A DNA stretch of 34,760 nt from Gordonia otitidis NBRC 100426 (GCF_000248075.1 NZ_BAFB01000169.1:1-34760); one strand, 5' to 3'; positions 24,704-32,830 are shown, counted from the first letter of the stretch. Notes: generated by a model not told the origin, from the sequence alone. Numbers and translations are program-made.

Positions 24704-24869
24704 CGTTGCTTCCTCCATTGTGTTGTTGTGCAATTCAGTCGACGTCTTCCCGATCGGAGTCGGCGCCAACGGATTTCAACGTAGGAACGAAACCTTGGGG
24801 CCCGGTGGGCGAATCGCTGTCAAGCGGCTGGACGTCGTCGCCGCGACGAGTGCGCAATCCCGCAACAAG

Positions 24870-24908
24870 CAGAACCGGCCACACCCGAGACGGGTGTGGC
24901 CGGTTCTG
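24870..24908. terminator. Terminator of mscL
   Basis: An 18-bp perfect stem (24870-24887 with 24891-24908) with an AGA triloop begins 19 bases beyond the mscL stop on the reverse strand. The stretch 24704-24869 between it and the micro-ORF shows no gene. Confidence 0.8.
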
Positions 24909-24927
24909 ATCGTTGTATAACCCGCTG

Positions 24928-25767
24928 TCAGCGTGAGTGACGTCCCGAGTCGGGCGGGTAGTCGCCGGGGAACTGCGACCCCGGCGGGGGGTAACTGCTC
25001 GGCGGGTAGTTGCCGGGCGGCGGGTAGTTACCGGGTGCGGGGTTCGGGGTGGGATAGCCCGGCTGCGATGCTCCCGACTGTCCGGGCGGATACGTCGGCG
25101 GATTCTGCTGCGGCTGCCCTGAGGGGCTCTGATACGACGGGGGATTGCCGTACGTCGAGGGGGCCTCGTAGGGGGCCTGAGAAGCCGGTGGTGGCGTTGT
25201 CAGGCGCTGGGTCGGCTGTGCGGTGTCGGACGACGCGGATGAGGACGAAGGGGATGTGGACGCGGACGAATGCGTGTCGGGTGATCCCTGGTCGCCGGAA
25301 CCCGATGATCCGGCGTCGCCGCCTCCCGACTCGCTCAGGTGATCGGGCAGGTTCTTCTCCGCATCGGCCTTGGCCTTCGATGCGCCGTCGGGATCCATGA
25401 GGTCGCGGATCTCGGTGAGGAGTGCAACCTCGGTGACCTCGGCCTTCTTGCCGAAGCCGCCCAGCTCGGCGAGCTTGTTGTACGGCAAGATGATGATGAA
25501 GTAGACGACTGCTGCGATGATCAAGAAGTTGATGACCGCGGTGAGGACTCCGCCAAGATTGACGAACGTCGACGACTTCCCGCTGACCAGTTCGAATCCG
25601 AGGCCGTCGGCCTCGTTCGGGCTCCACGGAATGGTGTTGATGATCGGCTTGATGATTCCGTCGGTGAACGCCGTGACGATGGCGGTGAAGGCAGTGCCGA
25701 TGATGACGGCCGTGGACAGATCGACCACGTTGCCCTTCATGATGAAATCCCTGAAACCCTTGAGCAC
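24928..25767 (-). CDS. mscL: Large-conductance mechanosensitive channel with long Pro-rich tail
   Basis: The first 125 residues are a normal MscL: the N-terminal amphipathic helix MLKGFRDFIMKGN, pore helix DLSTAVIIGTAFTAIVTAF, a loop, second helix ITAVINFLIIAAVVYFIII-like segment (about 76-95) and the C-terminal helix bundle (EVALLTEIRDLM). The channel opens under membrane tension to release solutes on hypo-osmotic shock. MscL proteins are usually 130-155 aa; this one has 279, because about 150 residues of Gly/Ser-rich, then Pro/Tyr/Asn-rich sequence (NYPPPGNYPPSSYPPPG) are added. The start is a GTG with AGAGGA upstream. Confidence 0.92.
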   Translation of the reverse strand: MLKGFRDFIMKGNVVDLSTAVIIGTAFTAIVTAFTDGIIKPIINTIPWSPNEADGLGFELVSGKSSTFVNLGGVLTAVINFLIIAAVVYFIIILPYNKLAELGGFGKKAEVTEVALLTEIRDLMDPDGASKAKADAEKNLPDHLSESGGGDAGSSGSGDQGSPDTHSSASTSPSSSSASSDTAQPTQRLTTPPPASQAPYEAPSTYGNPPSYQSPSGQPQQNPPTYPPGQSGASQPGYPTPNPAPGNYPPPGNYPPSSYPPPGSQFPGDYPPDSGRHSR

Positions 25768-25951
25768 TTTCCGTTCCTCTCATCGGTCGGGTGGGGACGT
25801 GCCTGGTGAGGTGCGACGGAATCTGCTCAGTGGTGCACAGTCCGTTCTTTGTGATGTTAATGGAGTCAGCCTGTGACGTTGCGGAACCGAACGATGTTGT
25901 GTCCCGAGCAACTACCGTTCATCCCGCTCGCTCTGATGCAGAAAGCGCAGT

Positions 25952-26641
25952 TCAGTGCACTATTACAGCGAGTGCGACGTCGAGGCCCGCTGCCGCGACG
26001 CGCAGTGCTGATTTCTGGTCCATCGCGAGGACGACAGGCGCCGACGCCTGATTTCGCGCAGCCAGACCGCTCGACGTCGGCCGCTCGGTCCCCAGTGCGA
26101 CGACGGCGCGCCTGGCGAGTACTTCCGCCTCTGGGCCGATCACGTCGACGACGTCGCCCGCACGCAACAGCGCCGACACGGCGTCGTCGGAGAGTCGCAC
26201 CGGCACGAGGCGTGCATCGGCGGAACCGGTCAGTTGCTGGGGCAGGCGTGGCGACAGGAGTCGGGCGTCGGTCAGGATCTCACCGGCCCTGACCAGACCG
26301 GTCACCGTTCGACCCGACCCGTCCCGCGACATTCGTAGTGCCCCGGACGGAACGATCCCCGCGACCACCCGACGGGCGACCAGGTCACCCGCCGTCAGTT
26401 CCGTACCGGGCAACAGGTCGTGCGATGCGACCATCACCGACTCGGTGTTCTGTTCGGCGCCCCCGAACGCGGCCACGCCGAGGGCGGCAGCGACGAGTAG
26501 TCCCGCAGCGGATCGTCGAATCAGAACCGACCGCGCCCAGCCCGGGCGCATGGCGGCTCCCACACGGTCGACGAGACGCGGACTCAGACGGTCTCGCACT
26601 CGACGTTCAGGGCGGGTCCGATCTCCACGCGCTGGTCTCAT
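25952..26641 (-). CDS. SAF-domain membrane-anchored protein (CpaB/flagellar chaperone-like fold)
   Basis: From the ATG at 26641 the protein has 229 aa: a basic cytoplasmic start (RPARGDRTRPERRVRDRL), one membrane helix (about residues 36-54), and an exterior SAF domain in which SHDLLPGTELTAGDLVARRV and VRAGEILTDARLL are the typical strands. Related proteins assist pilus (CpaB) or flagellar P-ring (FlgA) assembly; many actinobacteria carry a free copy of unknown role. A longer frame opens at 26755, but TACATT ends 6 nt before the ATG at 26641, suggesting a leaderless start there. Confidence 0.8.
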   Translation of the reverse strand: MRPARGDRTRPERRVRDRLSPRLVDRVGAAMRPGWARSVLIRRSAAGLLVAAALGVAAFGGAEQNTESVMVASHDLLPGTELTAGDLVARRVVAGIVPSGALRMSRDGSGRTVTGLVRAGEILTDARLLSPRLPQQLTGSADARLVPVRLSDDAVSALLRAGDVVDVIGPEAEVLARRAVVALGTERPTSSGLAARNQASAPVVLAMDQKSALRVAAAGLDVALAVIVH

Positions 26642-26647
26642 GGGCGA

Positions 26648-26653
26648 AATGTA
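26648..26653 (-). promoter_or_regulatory. Candidate leaderless -10 box of the SAF gene
   Basis: TACATT on the reverse strand (26653 to 26648) is followed by six bases and then the ATG at 26641. Confidence 0.4.
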
Positions 26654-26691
26654 GTCGCCTCCGGGCACGTGTGACCGAGCCCTCGATGAGG

Positions 26692-26755
26692 TTGTGGACA
26701 ACCACTCCACCGCGCACAAACGGTGGATAACGTCGTGTTCCGTTAGAATGGACAA
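26692..26755 (-). promoter_or_regulatory. Cluster of three DnaA-box-like sites over the nhaA promoter
   Basis: Read on the reverse strand, 26693-26701 is TTGTCCACA, an exact mycobacterial-type DnaA box; 26722-26730 is TTATCCACC (one mismatch to TTATCCACA); 26747-26755 is TTGTCCATT (two mismatches). All point the same way. The forward-strand -10 box TAGAAT (26744-26749) of nhaA lies in the cluster and the second site covers the -35 position. Confidence 0.5.
26744..26749 (+). promoter_or_regulatory. -10 box (TAGAAT) of nhaA
   Basis: TAGAAT matches TAnnnT; transcription would begin near 26756, about 100 bases before the chosen nhaA start and after the in-frame ATG at 26748, which excludes that earlier start. 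Confidence 0.45.
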
Positions 26756-26855
26756 CGGTGTGCCGGGAAGTCTGGTCGGCGATCCGGATCACGATCCGGA
26801 TGCACAATCGACCCCTCTCGGCCTCGCTGCCGGGACAGCCCGACAGGATCACCGC

Positions 26856-28214
26856 ATGCCAGAGCATTCTTCCGAGGGACACATCTCGGGGAGCGACGCG
26901 TCGCTCGACGCATCCCTCGATACGTCTGCCCCCGAGTCCACCACGTCGACGGGGACACCGGATCGGACAGGACCGCCAGGCTGGCGCCGGCACAATGGTC
27001 GGGAACGCTTTCGTCGAGTCCTCTCACTCGACACCACGAGCGGCGCGCTTCTCCTGATCAGCGCAGCACTGGCCGTCATCATCGCCAATTCGCCCTGGCG
27101 GGAGGGCTACCACAGTTTTCTGGCCTACGAGATAGGCCCGGAGTCGCTGCACCTCCATCTCTCGCTCAGTGAATGGGCCGCCGACGGCCTGCTCGCGATC
27201 TTCTTCTTCGTCGTCGGTGTCGAATTGAAGCAGGAGTTCGTCGCCGGAAGCCTTCGTGACATCCGGCTGGCAGGTGTGCCGATCGTCGCTGCCGTGGCCG
27301 GAATGATCACGCCGGCACTCTGTTACGTGGCGGTGGTCGGCGCACTGGATCCAGAAGCCTTGCGTGGCTGGGCGATTCCCACCGCCACCGACATCGCCTT
27401 CGCGCTCGCCGTCCTCGCGATCTTCGGGCGGGGACTCCCGCTGGCGCTACGCACCTTCCTGCTCACTCTCGCAGTCGTCGACGATCTCCTCGGAATCACG
27501 GTGATCGCAGTCTTTTACACCGAATCCATCAACTTCGTCATGCTCGGCTGCGCCCTGCTGGCGATCATCGCCTTCGGCGTCGTGGTCCGGCTATCCCGCT
27601 CCTATCGGTGGCTGCTCTTGCCACTGGCTGTCGTTGCGTGGGCGTGCATGCACGCGTCCGGAGTGCACGCCACCGTCGCCGGTGTGCTGCTCGGGCTTGT
27701 CGTACCTGCACTCACGATTCGGGGTGAGCGGCTCTCGCGCACCGAACTGCTCGACGAGACCGTGCGTCCGTGGTCTGCCGGAGTGGCTCTGCCGCTCTTC
27801 GCGTTCGCCGCGGCCGGTGTGTCGGTTGTCGGTGCGGACGAACCGTTGGTCCAACCGGTCTCCATCGGAATCGTGGTGGGGTTGTGCGTCGGCAAGATCG
27901 CCGGGGTGCTCGGCGCGACTGCGCTCATGACGCGTCTGACTCCACTTCGGTTACCCGATTCGATCGGACTGCGCGACCTCATCCCGGTGGGCATGCTCAC
28001 CGGCATAGGCTTCACGGTCGCCCTACTGATCGCCGAACTCTCCTTCGGCGAGGCCGATCACGCCGCACCCGCCAAGGGCGCGATCCTCATCGGATCGGTC
28101 ATCGCGGCGTGCGTCGCAGCGATCATGCTCCGCTGGAATGCGCGCAAGGCGCGTGACCCCGACATGAACCGCGACGGCGTCGTCGACACCGACCTCGACG
28201 TGATCGGCGGCTGA
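26856..28214 (+). CDS. nhaA: Na+/H+ antiporter NhaA
   Basis: The 452-aa form starts at an ATG preceded by ACAGGATCACCGC. After about 55 hydrophilic residues come about twelve membrane helices. The functional aspartates are seen in PTATDIAFALAVL (equivalent of E. coli Asp133) and AVVDDLLGITVIAVFYT (Asp163-Asp164 equivalents), with HASGVHATVAGVLLG and the GFTVALLIAELSF segment also typical. NhaA expels Na+ in exchange for two H+ and supports salt and alkaline tolerance. The frame opens further upstream at 26694 but that start lies before the predicted transcription start. It ends convergent with a sodium:alanine symporter gene after only 13 bases. Confidence 0.92.
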   Translation: MPEHSSEGHISGSDASLDASLDTSAPESTTSTGTPDRTGPPGWRRHNGRERFRRVLSLDTTSGALLLISAALAVIIANSPWREGYHSFLAYEIGPESLHLHLSLSEWAADGLLAIFFFVVGVELKQEFVAGSLRDIRLAGVPIVAAVAGMITPALCYVAVVGALDPEALRGWAIPTATDIAFALAVLAIFGRGLPLALRTFLLTLAVVDDLLGITVIAVFYTESINFVMLGCALLAIIAFGVVVRLSRSYRWLLLPLAVVAWACMHASGVHATVAGVLLGLVVPALTIRGERLSRTELLDETVRPWSAGVALPLFAFAAAGVSVVGADEPLVQPVSIGIVVGLCVGKIAGVLGATALMTRLTPLRLPDSIGLRDLIPVGMLTGIGFTVALLIAELSFGEADHAAPAKGAILIGSVIAACVAAIMLRWNARKARDPDMNRDGVVDTDLDVIGG

Positions 28215-28227
28215 GCCCACGACGGTC

Positions 28228-29772
28228 TCAGACGTCGGCCTCGACGGGGCGTCGTTTCTCGACCGGCTCGTATTCCTCCCAGAACGTCGCTCCAGTGATG
28301 CCGAGTGCCACCGGGTCGAAGGTGGGGTCGATGCCACGCTTGCGCTGGTGCTCGTAGTCACGCAGCGCCTTGAACGCCGGCTGTTGCAGGATCAGGATGC
28401 CGATGATGTTGAGCCACGCCATGAGTCCGACGCCGATGTCGCCGAGCGTCCACGCCTCGGTGGCCGTCGAGACCGCACCGATCACCACGGAGACCAGGAT
28501 CAGCACCTGCAGACAAATGGTGGCGTTCGATCCCACGGTGCTGCGCAGCGGCCGGACGTAGACGGTTGACGCGCGGCCCAGTAGGAACCGGAGATTCGTC
28601 TCGGCCATGTAGTAGTAGGCGATGATCGTCGTGACGCAGAAGAACAGCAGCGAGATCGCGACGAACGACGATCCGGCGCCGCTCCAGAGGGTGTCGAAGC
28701 CGGTCTGCACGAATGTCGGGCCCACCTCGGCGTCTGCCGGTAGGTTCCCACCTTCGGCGATCACCGCACCCGACTCCGACTCGCCCTCGAAAACTCGGTA
28801 TGCACCAGTCGACAGGATGAGGAATCCGGTGGCGGAACAGACGAAAAGGGTGTCGATGTAGACCGCGAACGCCTGAACGAGTCCCTGCTTGGCGGGGTGC
28901 GACACCTCCGCGGCTGCTGCTGCGTGCGGACCGGTGCCCTGCCCGGCTTCGTTGGAGTACAGGCCGCGCTTGACACCCCACATGATCGCGGCGCCGACGA
29001 TCGCACCGAAAGCGGCGTCGGCGCCGAAGGCGCTCGCGAAGACCGTGGAGATCACGTTCGGGACGACTGAGGCATTCATCGCCACGATCACGATCGCGAC
29101 GATGATGTAGATGATCGCCATGAAGGGCACGACGATCGATGCGAAGTTCGCGATCCGCTTGACGCCACCGATGATCACCAGCGCGAGCACGATCACCGTC
29201 GCCACCGCGAAGACCCATTTCTCGATGCCCCAAGCGTTTTCAGCGGCGATGGCCATCGAGTTGGACTGCACGCTGGGAAGTAGCAGGCCGCACGCGAGAA
29301 CGGTCACGGCGGCGAAGAGGAGCCCGTAGAGCTTGAAGACCGGCGCGGCCTTCGTGTGTGCGAAGGCTCGGCTGAGGTAATAGGCCGGTCCGCCGCGGTA
29401 CTCACCGGTGAGGCGATCGCGGGTCTTGTAGATCTGAGCGAGGGTGCACTCGACGAACGACGTCGACGCTCCGAGGAACGCCACGAGCCACATCCAGAAC
29501 AGTGCACCCGGCCCACCGAAGGCAATCGCGGTGGCGACACCGGCGATGTTGCCGGTGCCGACGCGTCCGGCGAGTGACATGGTGAGAGCCTGGAAGGACG
29601 AGACCCCATCCGGAGAGCTCTCCCCGTGGAACATGAGCTTCACCATGTCGGGTATTCGTCGCAGCTGGACGAGGCGCGACCGTATCGAGAAGTACACGCC
29701 TGCGCCAAGGCAGAGAAAGACGAGAGCGTTGCTCCAGACGTATCCGTTCACCGAGTCCAAGAAGTCGGTCAT
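28228..29772 (-). CDS. Sodium:alanine/glycine symporter (AGCS family)
   Basis: The 514-aa membrane protein shows AGCS signatures: SLAGRVGTGNIAGVATAIAF near residue 70, GGPGALFWMWLVAFLGA, then FVECTLAQIYK and KRGLYSNEAGQGTGPHAAAA. The family imports alanine or glycine with Na+. The ATG at 29772 is preferred over the upstream frame because GGAAGG lies 4 nt ahead. Next to NhaA it would use the sodium gradient which that antiporter maintains. It diverges from the ruc gene. Confidence 0.92.
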   Translation of the reverse strand: MTDFLDSVNGYVWSNALVFLCLGAGVYFSIRSRLVQLRRIPDMVKLMFHGESSPDGVSSFQALTMSLAGRVGTGNIAGVATAIAFGGPGALFWMWLVAFLGASTSFVECTLAQIYKTRDRLTGEYRGGPAYYLSRAFAHTKAAPVFKLYGLLFAAVTVLACGLLLPSVQSNSMAIAAENAWGIEKWVFAVATVIVLALVIIGGVKRIANFASIVVPFMAIIYIIVAIVIVAMNASVVPNVISTVFASAFGADAAFGAIVGAAIMWGVKRGLYSNEAGQGTGPHAAAAAEVSHPAKQGLVQAFAVYIDTLFVCSATGFLILSTGAYRVFEGESESGAVIAEGGNLPADAEVGPTFVQTGFDTLWSGAGSSFVAISLLFFCVTTIIAYYYMAETNLRFLLGRASTVYVRPLRSTVGSNATICLQVLILVSVVIGAVSTATEAWTLGDIGVGLMAWLNIIGILILQQPAFKALRDYEHQRKRGIDPTFDPVALGITGATFWEEYEPVEKRRPVEADV

Positions 29773-29944
29773 GGGTCCTTCCGGGTAGCGATACCTCGGA
29801 GGACATCGTTCGCCCGCCAAGGCTTTGGCAGACGTTTACCTTTCCATGGTTCTTCGTTTACTGCGCGGCGAACGGTCAACTGGCGTCCGGCGGTGGAGGT
29901 CGTCGACCTTTTGACCTCGGGCGATGGTTCACAGATCCGAAGTC

Positions 29945-29971
29945 TTGGCACTCGGAATGTACGAGTGCCAG
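29945..29971. promoter_or_regulatory. CIRCE element (HrcA operator)
   Basis: TTGGCACTC-N9-GAGTGCCAG at 29945-29971 differs at only two positions from the CIRCE consensus TTAGCACTC-N9-GAGTGCTAA. It covers the -35 area of the ruc promoter, whose -10 box TAGAAT lies at 29979-29984. HrcA binding there would repress ruc until heat or folding stress. Confidence 0.85.
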
Positions 29972-29978
29972 AGTTGGT

Positions 29979-29984
29979 TAGAAT
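29979..29984 (+). promoter_or_regulatory. -10 box of ruc
   Basis: TAGAAT, identical to the nhaA -10 box, gives a predicted start near 29991 and a 30-nt leader with GGAGGT at 30011-30016. Confidence 0.55.
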
Positions 29985-30020
29985 CTATGGCGAATCACTT
30001 CACAGTCTTCGGAGGTACCG

Positions 30021-30359
30021 GTGCCCACCTACTCGTATGCGTGCACGGAGTGCGACAACAAGTTCGACATTGTTCAGTCGTTCTCCGATGACTCGCTGAC
30101 CGAATGCCCGCAGTGCTCGGGCCGGCTACGCAAGCTGTTCAACTCGGTTGGCATCGTGTTCAAGGGCAGCGGCTTCTACCGCACGGATTCGCGCTCGGGT
30201 TCGTCGAGCTCTGAGTCGGCGTCGTCGAGCAGCAAGTCCGACAGCGGCTCGTCGTCGTCGGAGAGCTCGTCGTCCACGAGTTCCTCGTCGAGCGACAGCG
30301 GATCGAACGCGTCGTCGTCGAAGAGCGACTCGAAGAGCAGCGCGCCCGCCTCGGCCTGA
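30021..30359 (+). CDS. ruc: FmdB-type zinc-ribbon protein, homologue of redox-regulated chaperone Ruc (Rv0991c)
   Basis: The 112-aa protein has an N-terminal zinc ribbon with Cys8, Cys11, Cys29 and Cys32 (CTEC and CPQC), the conserved LRKLFNSVGIVFKGSGFYRTDSR segment, and a Ser-rich disordered tail (about 58-112). M. tuberculosis Rv0991c (Ruc) of this form is an oxidation-activated chaperone that works with the Hsp70 system and is controlled by HrcA. The CIRCE operator here supports orthology. The GTG start has GGAGGT ahead. Confidence 0.9.
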   Translation: MPTYSYACTECDNKFDIVQSFSDDSLTECPQCSGRLRKLFNSVGIVFKGSGFYRTDSRSGSSSSESASSSSKSDSGSSSSESSSSTSSSSSDSGSNASSSKSDSKSSAPASA

Positions 30360-30396
30360 CGGCTTATCGCGACTCGGCATCGGCTCTGAGCGCATT

Positions 30397-30451
30397 CGGA
30401 CAGCACCGTGTGGTCCGTTCGAAGGGTTATTTTGTCTCTTTCTTTTAACCC
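30397..30451 (+). terminator. Hairpins and pyrimidine tract after ruc
   Basis: CGGAC (30397-30401) pairs with GTCCG (30413-30417), and then GGGTTA (30424-30429) with TAACCC (30446-30451) around a loop of almost pure T/C. The T-rich part after the first stem would serve as a terminator. Confidence 0.4.
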
Positions 30452-30462
30452 GATCGTTCGTG

Positions 30463-30490
30463 TTGCCTGCTCACCACTTTTTGCTACCGT
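30463..30490 (+). promoter_or_regulatory. Promoter of the secreted-protein gene
   Basis: TTGCCT (30463-30468) and TACCGT (30485-30490) with 16-bp spacing place the start near 30497; the gene begins at 30566 with GAGGAG upstream. Confidence 0.5.
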
Positions 30491-30565
30491 AGGACCGGTT
30501 TGAAACCGATCCAGTGCCGCAGAAACAGTCATTCTGCGCTGGAACAGCATGAGGAGAAATCGGCA

Positions 30566-31021
30566 ATGGCTTCAAAGATCACTCGACTTCGTATCGCAGG
30601 CGCCAGCGGCGCCCTGATCGGCGCCGGCGCGTTGGCCGTCGCGCTGGCCGCACCTGCCTCGGCGGCGGTGACCAGTGTCAGCGTCACGACGCCGTCGGGC
30701 TACAGTTCGTCGTCCGGCACATACGGCTACGGCTGCTCGTACACCGTGAGTGCTGAAGTGAGTTCTGACGACGTTGTCGTCTTCAGTGTGAGCGACGGTG
30801 GGAAGATTACGCCGGTCAACGGGGGGAAACCGGACGCCAAGACACACATCGCCACCGCAGTCTGGAAGCCGTCCGCGAAGGGCGAGGTGACGATTTCTGC
30901 CAGCCAGGGCGGCAGCCCTGCCAAGGAGGCCAAAGCCAACGTCGGCGGTCGGGGAATCCAGCTGCCCAATCTTCCGTTCCTGACCACGGCTGCGACCAAC
31001 GGAACCTGCCTCGTGCTCTAG
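30566..31021 (+). CDS. Secreted two-cysteine protein of unknown function
   Basis: The 151-aa precursor has a clear signal peptide (basic MASKITRLR, Ala/Gly/Leu core, cleavage near ASA33). The mature part, about 118 aa, alternates hydrophobic and polar residues like an Ig-like beta sandwich (VTSVSVTTPSGY, then TYGYGCSYTVSAEVSS). It has two cysteines, Cys57 and Cys148 near the C-terminus, well placed for a disulfide. Family unknown to me, although small secreted proteins of this pattern occur in Gordonia and Rhodococcus. The ATG at 30566 is chosen for GAGGAG just upstream; earlier in-frame codons would add a nonsense tail ahead of the signal. Confidence 0.75.
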   Translation: MASKITRLRIAGASGALIGAGALAVALAAPASAAVTSVSVTTPSGYSSSSGTYGYGCSYTVSAEVSSDDVVVFSVSDGGKITPVNGGKPDAKTHIATAVWKPSAKGEVTISASQGGSPAKEAKANVGGRGIQLPNLPFLTTAATNGTCLVL

Positions 31022-31048
31022 CACCTCCTCGTCGAAGTATCAATTAGT

Positions 31049-31088
31049 CACAAGAGGCGCCGCAGAGATTTCTGCGGCGCCTCTTGTG
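31049..31088. terminator. Bidirectional terminator hairpin
   Basis: An 18-bp perfect stem (31049-31066 with 31071-31088) closes on a GATT loop between the secreted-protein gene and the cyclo-ligase gene, which converge here. Confidence 0.85.
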
Positions 31089-31136
31089 CGCTTGGAGATG
31101 GGACGTGTTCGACGACGGCCACTTCCGTGCGATATT

Positions 31137-31715
31137 TCAGCGCAATTCCCGGAAACCGCCTGCCGGAGTGAGTACCCACCCGACCGGAATGTCGTAATTT
31201 CCCGACGGAAGTGAATCGACGACCTCGTCGTCGTAGACGACCGCGACGAGCTCGGCGGAACTGCCGACCAGGGTGCGGTCGTAATACCCCGCTCCGCGGC
31301 CGAGTCGGACGCCGGTCTTGTCGACCGCCAGCGCGGGCAGCAACACCACCGCGGCTGCATGCACGGCTTCGACGCCGAGGCGCTCGCCGGTTGGTTCGAG
31401 AAGTCCCCAGCGTCCGGGCTGAAGTGTGGTCGCGCCGTCGTAGCGGACCCAGTCGAGTGGCGCAGGATCGCCGTCGGGGACGACCGGCACGAGTACGCTG
31501 ACACCCCGATCGACCAGCGCATCGAGCATGGCGGGCGAACCGGGTTCGGACCCCACAGGAACGTAGGCGGCAACGGTGACGTCGTACTCGAGTCGAAAGG
31601 GCGCGGCGTAAATCCAGTCGGCTAGGTCCCCAGCCGCCTGCTCGCGTGCAAACGGCGACATCGAGCGGCGTCGGGCAGAGATCTCGTCACGCAACTTGTT
31701 CTTGAGCGTTGCCAC
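31137..31715 (-). CDS. 5-formyltetrahydrofolate cyclo-ligase
   Basis: The 192-aa enzyme converts 5-formyl-THF to 5,10-methenyl-THF with ATP, recycling a storage folate. Family marks are the N-terminal KNKLRDEISARRRSM, the RWGLLEPTG segment and the C-terminal LGRGAGYYDRTL and DIPVGWVLTP. Length fits the family. The GTG start at 31715 has GGGAAGG about 12 nt ahead. The gene diverges from galU, the same arrangement as mycobacterial Rv0992c-Rv0993. Confidence 0.93.
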   Translation of the reverse strand: MATLKNKLRDEISARRRSMSPFAREQAAGDLADWIYAAPFRLEYDVTVAAYVPVGSEPGSPAMLDALVDRGVSVLVPVVPDGDPAPLDWVRYDGATTLQPGRWGLLEPTGERLGVEAVHAAAVVLLPALAVDKTGVRLGRGAGYYDRTLVGSSAELVAVVYDDEVVDSLPSGNYDIPVGWVLTPAGGFRELR

Positions 31716-31861
31716 CGCAGTCGTCGCCTTCCCAGAAGCCTGAGCGTTTCATTGTGATCTGACCCGCACTGTAGTGCCCGAAAGTGACGAATTGGTGGGC
31801 ACATCGTCAGCCGGTCAGGTGATCCGCAACGTTTCGTGGGGACGTCGTCAGACTCCGACAT

Positions 31862-31867
31862 TATGGT
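31862..31867 (+). promoter_or_regulatory. Candidate leaderless -10 box of galU
   Basis: TATGGT is followed by six bases and the galU ATG at 31874, with no Shine-Dalgarno sequence in between. Confidence 0.5.
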
Positions 31868-31873
31868 GTCCGT

Positions 31874-32830
31874 ATGACGTCCAGCGTGAGCAAGTCGAGC
31901 ACCGTCGAATTTACTGAGTACTCCTCGGTCCCGAATACCCCGCCGATCCCGCGTACTGCTGTGGTTCCCGCAGCAGGCCTCGGCACCCGGTTCCTGCCTG
32001 CGACCAAAACAGTGCCCAAGGAGTTGCTGCCCGTCGTCGACACCCCCGGCATCGAACTCGTCGCCGAGGAGGCGAAGTCCGCGGGCGCCGAGCGGTTGTT
32101 GATCATCACCTCGCCCGGCAAGGACGGCGTGGTGGCGCACTTCGTCGAGGACCTGGTCCTGGAGAACACACTGGCCACGCGCGGTAAGGCCGCGATGCTC
32201 GCCAAGGTGCGTAAGGCGCCGTCACTGTTGGAGGTGGCCTCGGTCATTCAGGAGAAGCCGCTGGGCCTCGGGCACGCGGTGGGGTGCGTCGAGCCCTACC
32301 TCGACGAGGACGAAGACGCCATCGCCGTCTTGCTGCCCGACGACCTCGTCCTGCCCGGCGGGGTGCTCGAGGTCATGGCGCGCACCCGGCAACGTCGAGG
32401 CGGATCGGTGCTCTGCGCGATCGAGGTGCCAGAAGACCGGATCAGTGCGTACGGCGTGTTCGACGTCGAGGAGCTTCCCGACGCCAACAACCCCAACGTG
32501 ATGAAGCTCAAGGGCATGGTCGAGAAGCCCGATCCGAAGGATGCGCCGTCGAATCTCGCCGCGGCGGGCAGGTACATCCTCGACCGCAAGATCTTCGACG
32601 CCCTGCGTCGGATCAAGCCCGGCGCGGGCGGCGAGTTGCAGCTCACCGACGCCATCGCATTGCTGATCGAAGAGGGCGAGCCGGTGCACGTCGTCGTACA
32701 CAAGGGCACCCGACATGATCTCGGCAACCCAGGTGGCTACCTCAAGGCAGCGGTCGATTTCGCGCTCGATCGCGACGATTACGGCCCCGACCTGCGTGAA
32801 TGGCTGACGGAGCGGCTCACGAAGGACTGA
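31874..32830 (+). CDS. galU: UTP-glucose-1-phosphate uridylyltransferase
   Basis: The 318-aa enzyme makes UDP-glucose, needed for trehalose and cell-wall glycans. The nucleotide loop VVPAAGLGTRFLPATKTVPK (30-49) with KEMLPV-like KELLPV next is diagnostic, along with the LPDD-type motif LLPDDLV and the FVEDLVLENTL stretch. A start further downstream is unlikely, as the N-terminal extension of about 28 residues is seen in relatives. Confidence 0.95.
   Translation: MTSSVSKSSTVEFTEYSSVPNTPPIPRTAVVPAAGLGTRFLPATKTVPKELLPVVDTPGIELVAEEAKSAGAERLLIITSPGKDGVVAHFVEDLVLENTLATRGKAAMLAKVRKAPSLLEVASVIQEKPLGLGHAVGCVEPYLDEDEDAIAVLLPDDLVLPGGVLEVMARTRQRRGGSVLCAIEVPEDRISAYGVFDVEELPDANNPNVMKLKGMVEKPDPKDAPSNLAAAGRYILDRKIFDALRRIKPGAGGELQLTDAIALLIEEGEPVHVVVHKGTRHDLGNPGGYLKAAVDFALDRDDYGPDLREWLTERLTKD

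Noticed and set aside
24524-24909. Forward-strand frames of 67-86 codons after the porins
   Set aside because: They run through two terminator hairpins and oppose the better-supported micro-ORF on the other strand.
26694-26855. Earlier starts for nhaA at 26694 and 26748
   Set aside because: Both lie at or upstream of the -10 box TAGAAT (26744-26749), so they would not be in the transcript.
28358-29233. 291-codon frame opposite or alongside the AGCS gene
   Set aside because: Same-strand shifted shadow of the symporter gene, Arg-rich nonsense composition.
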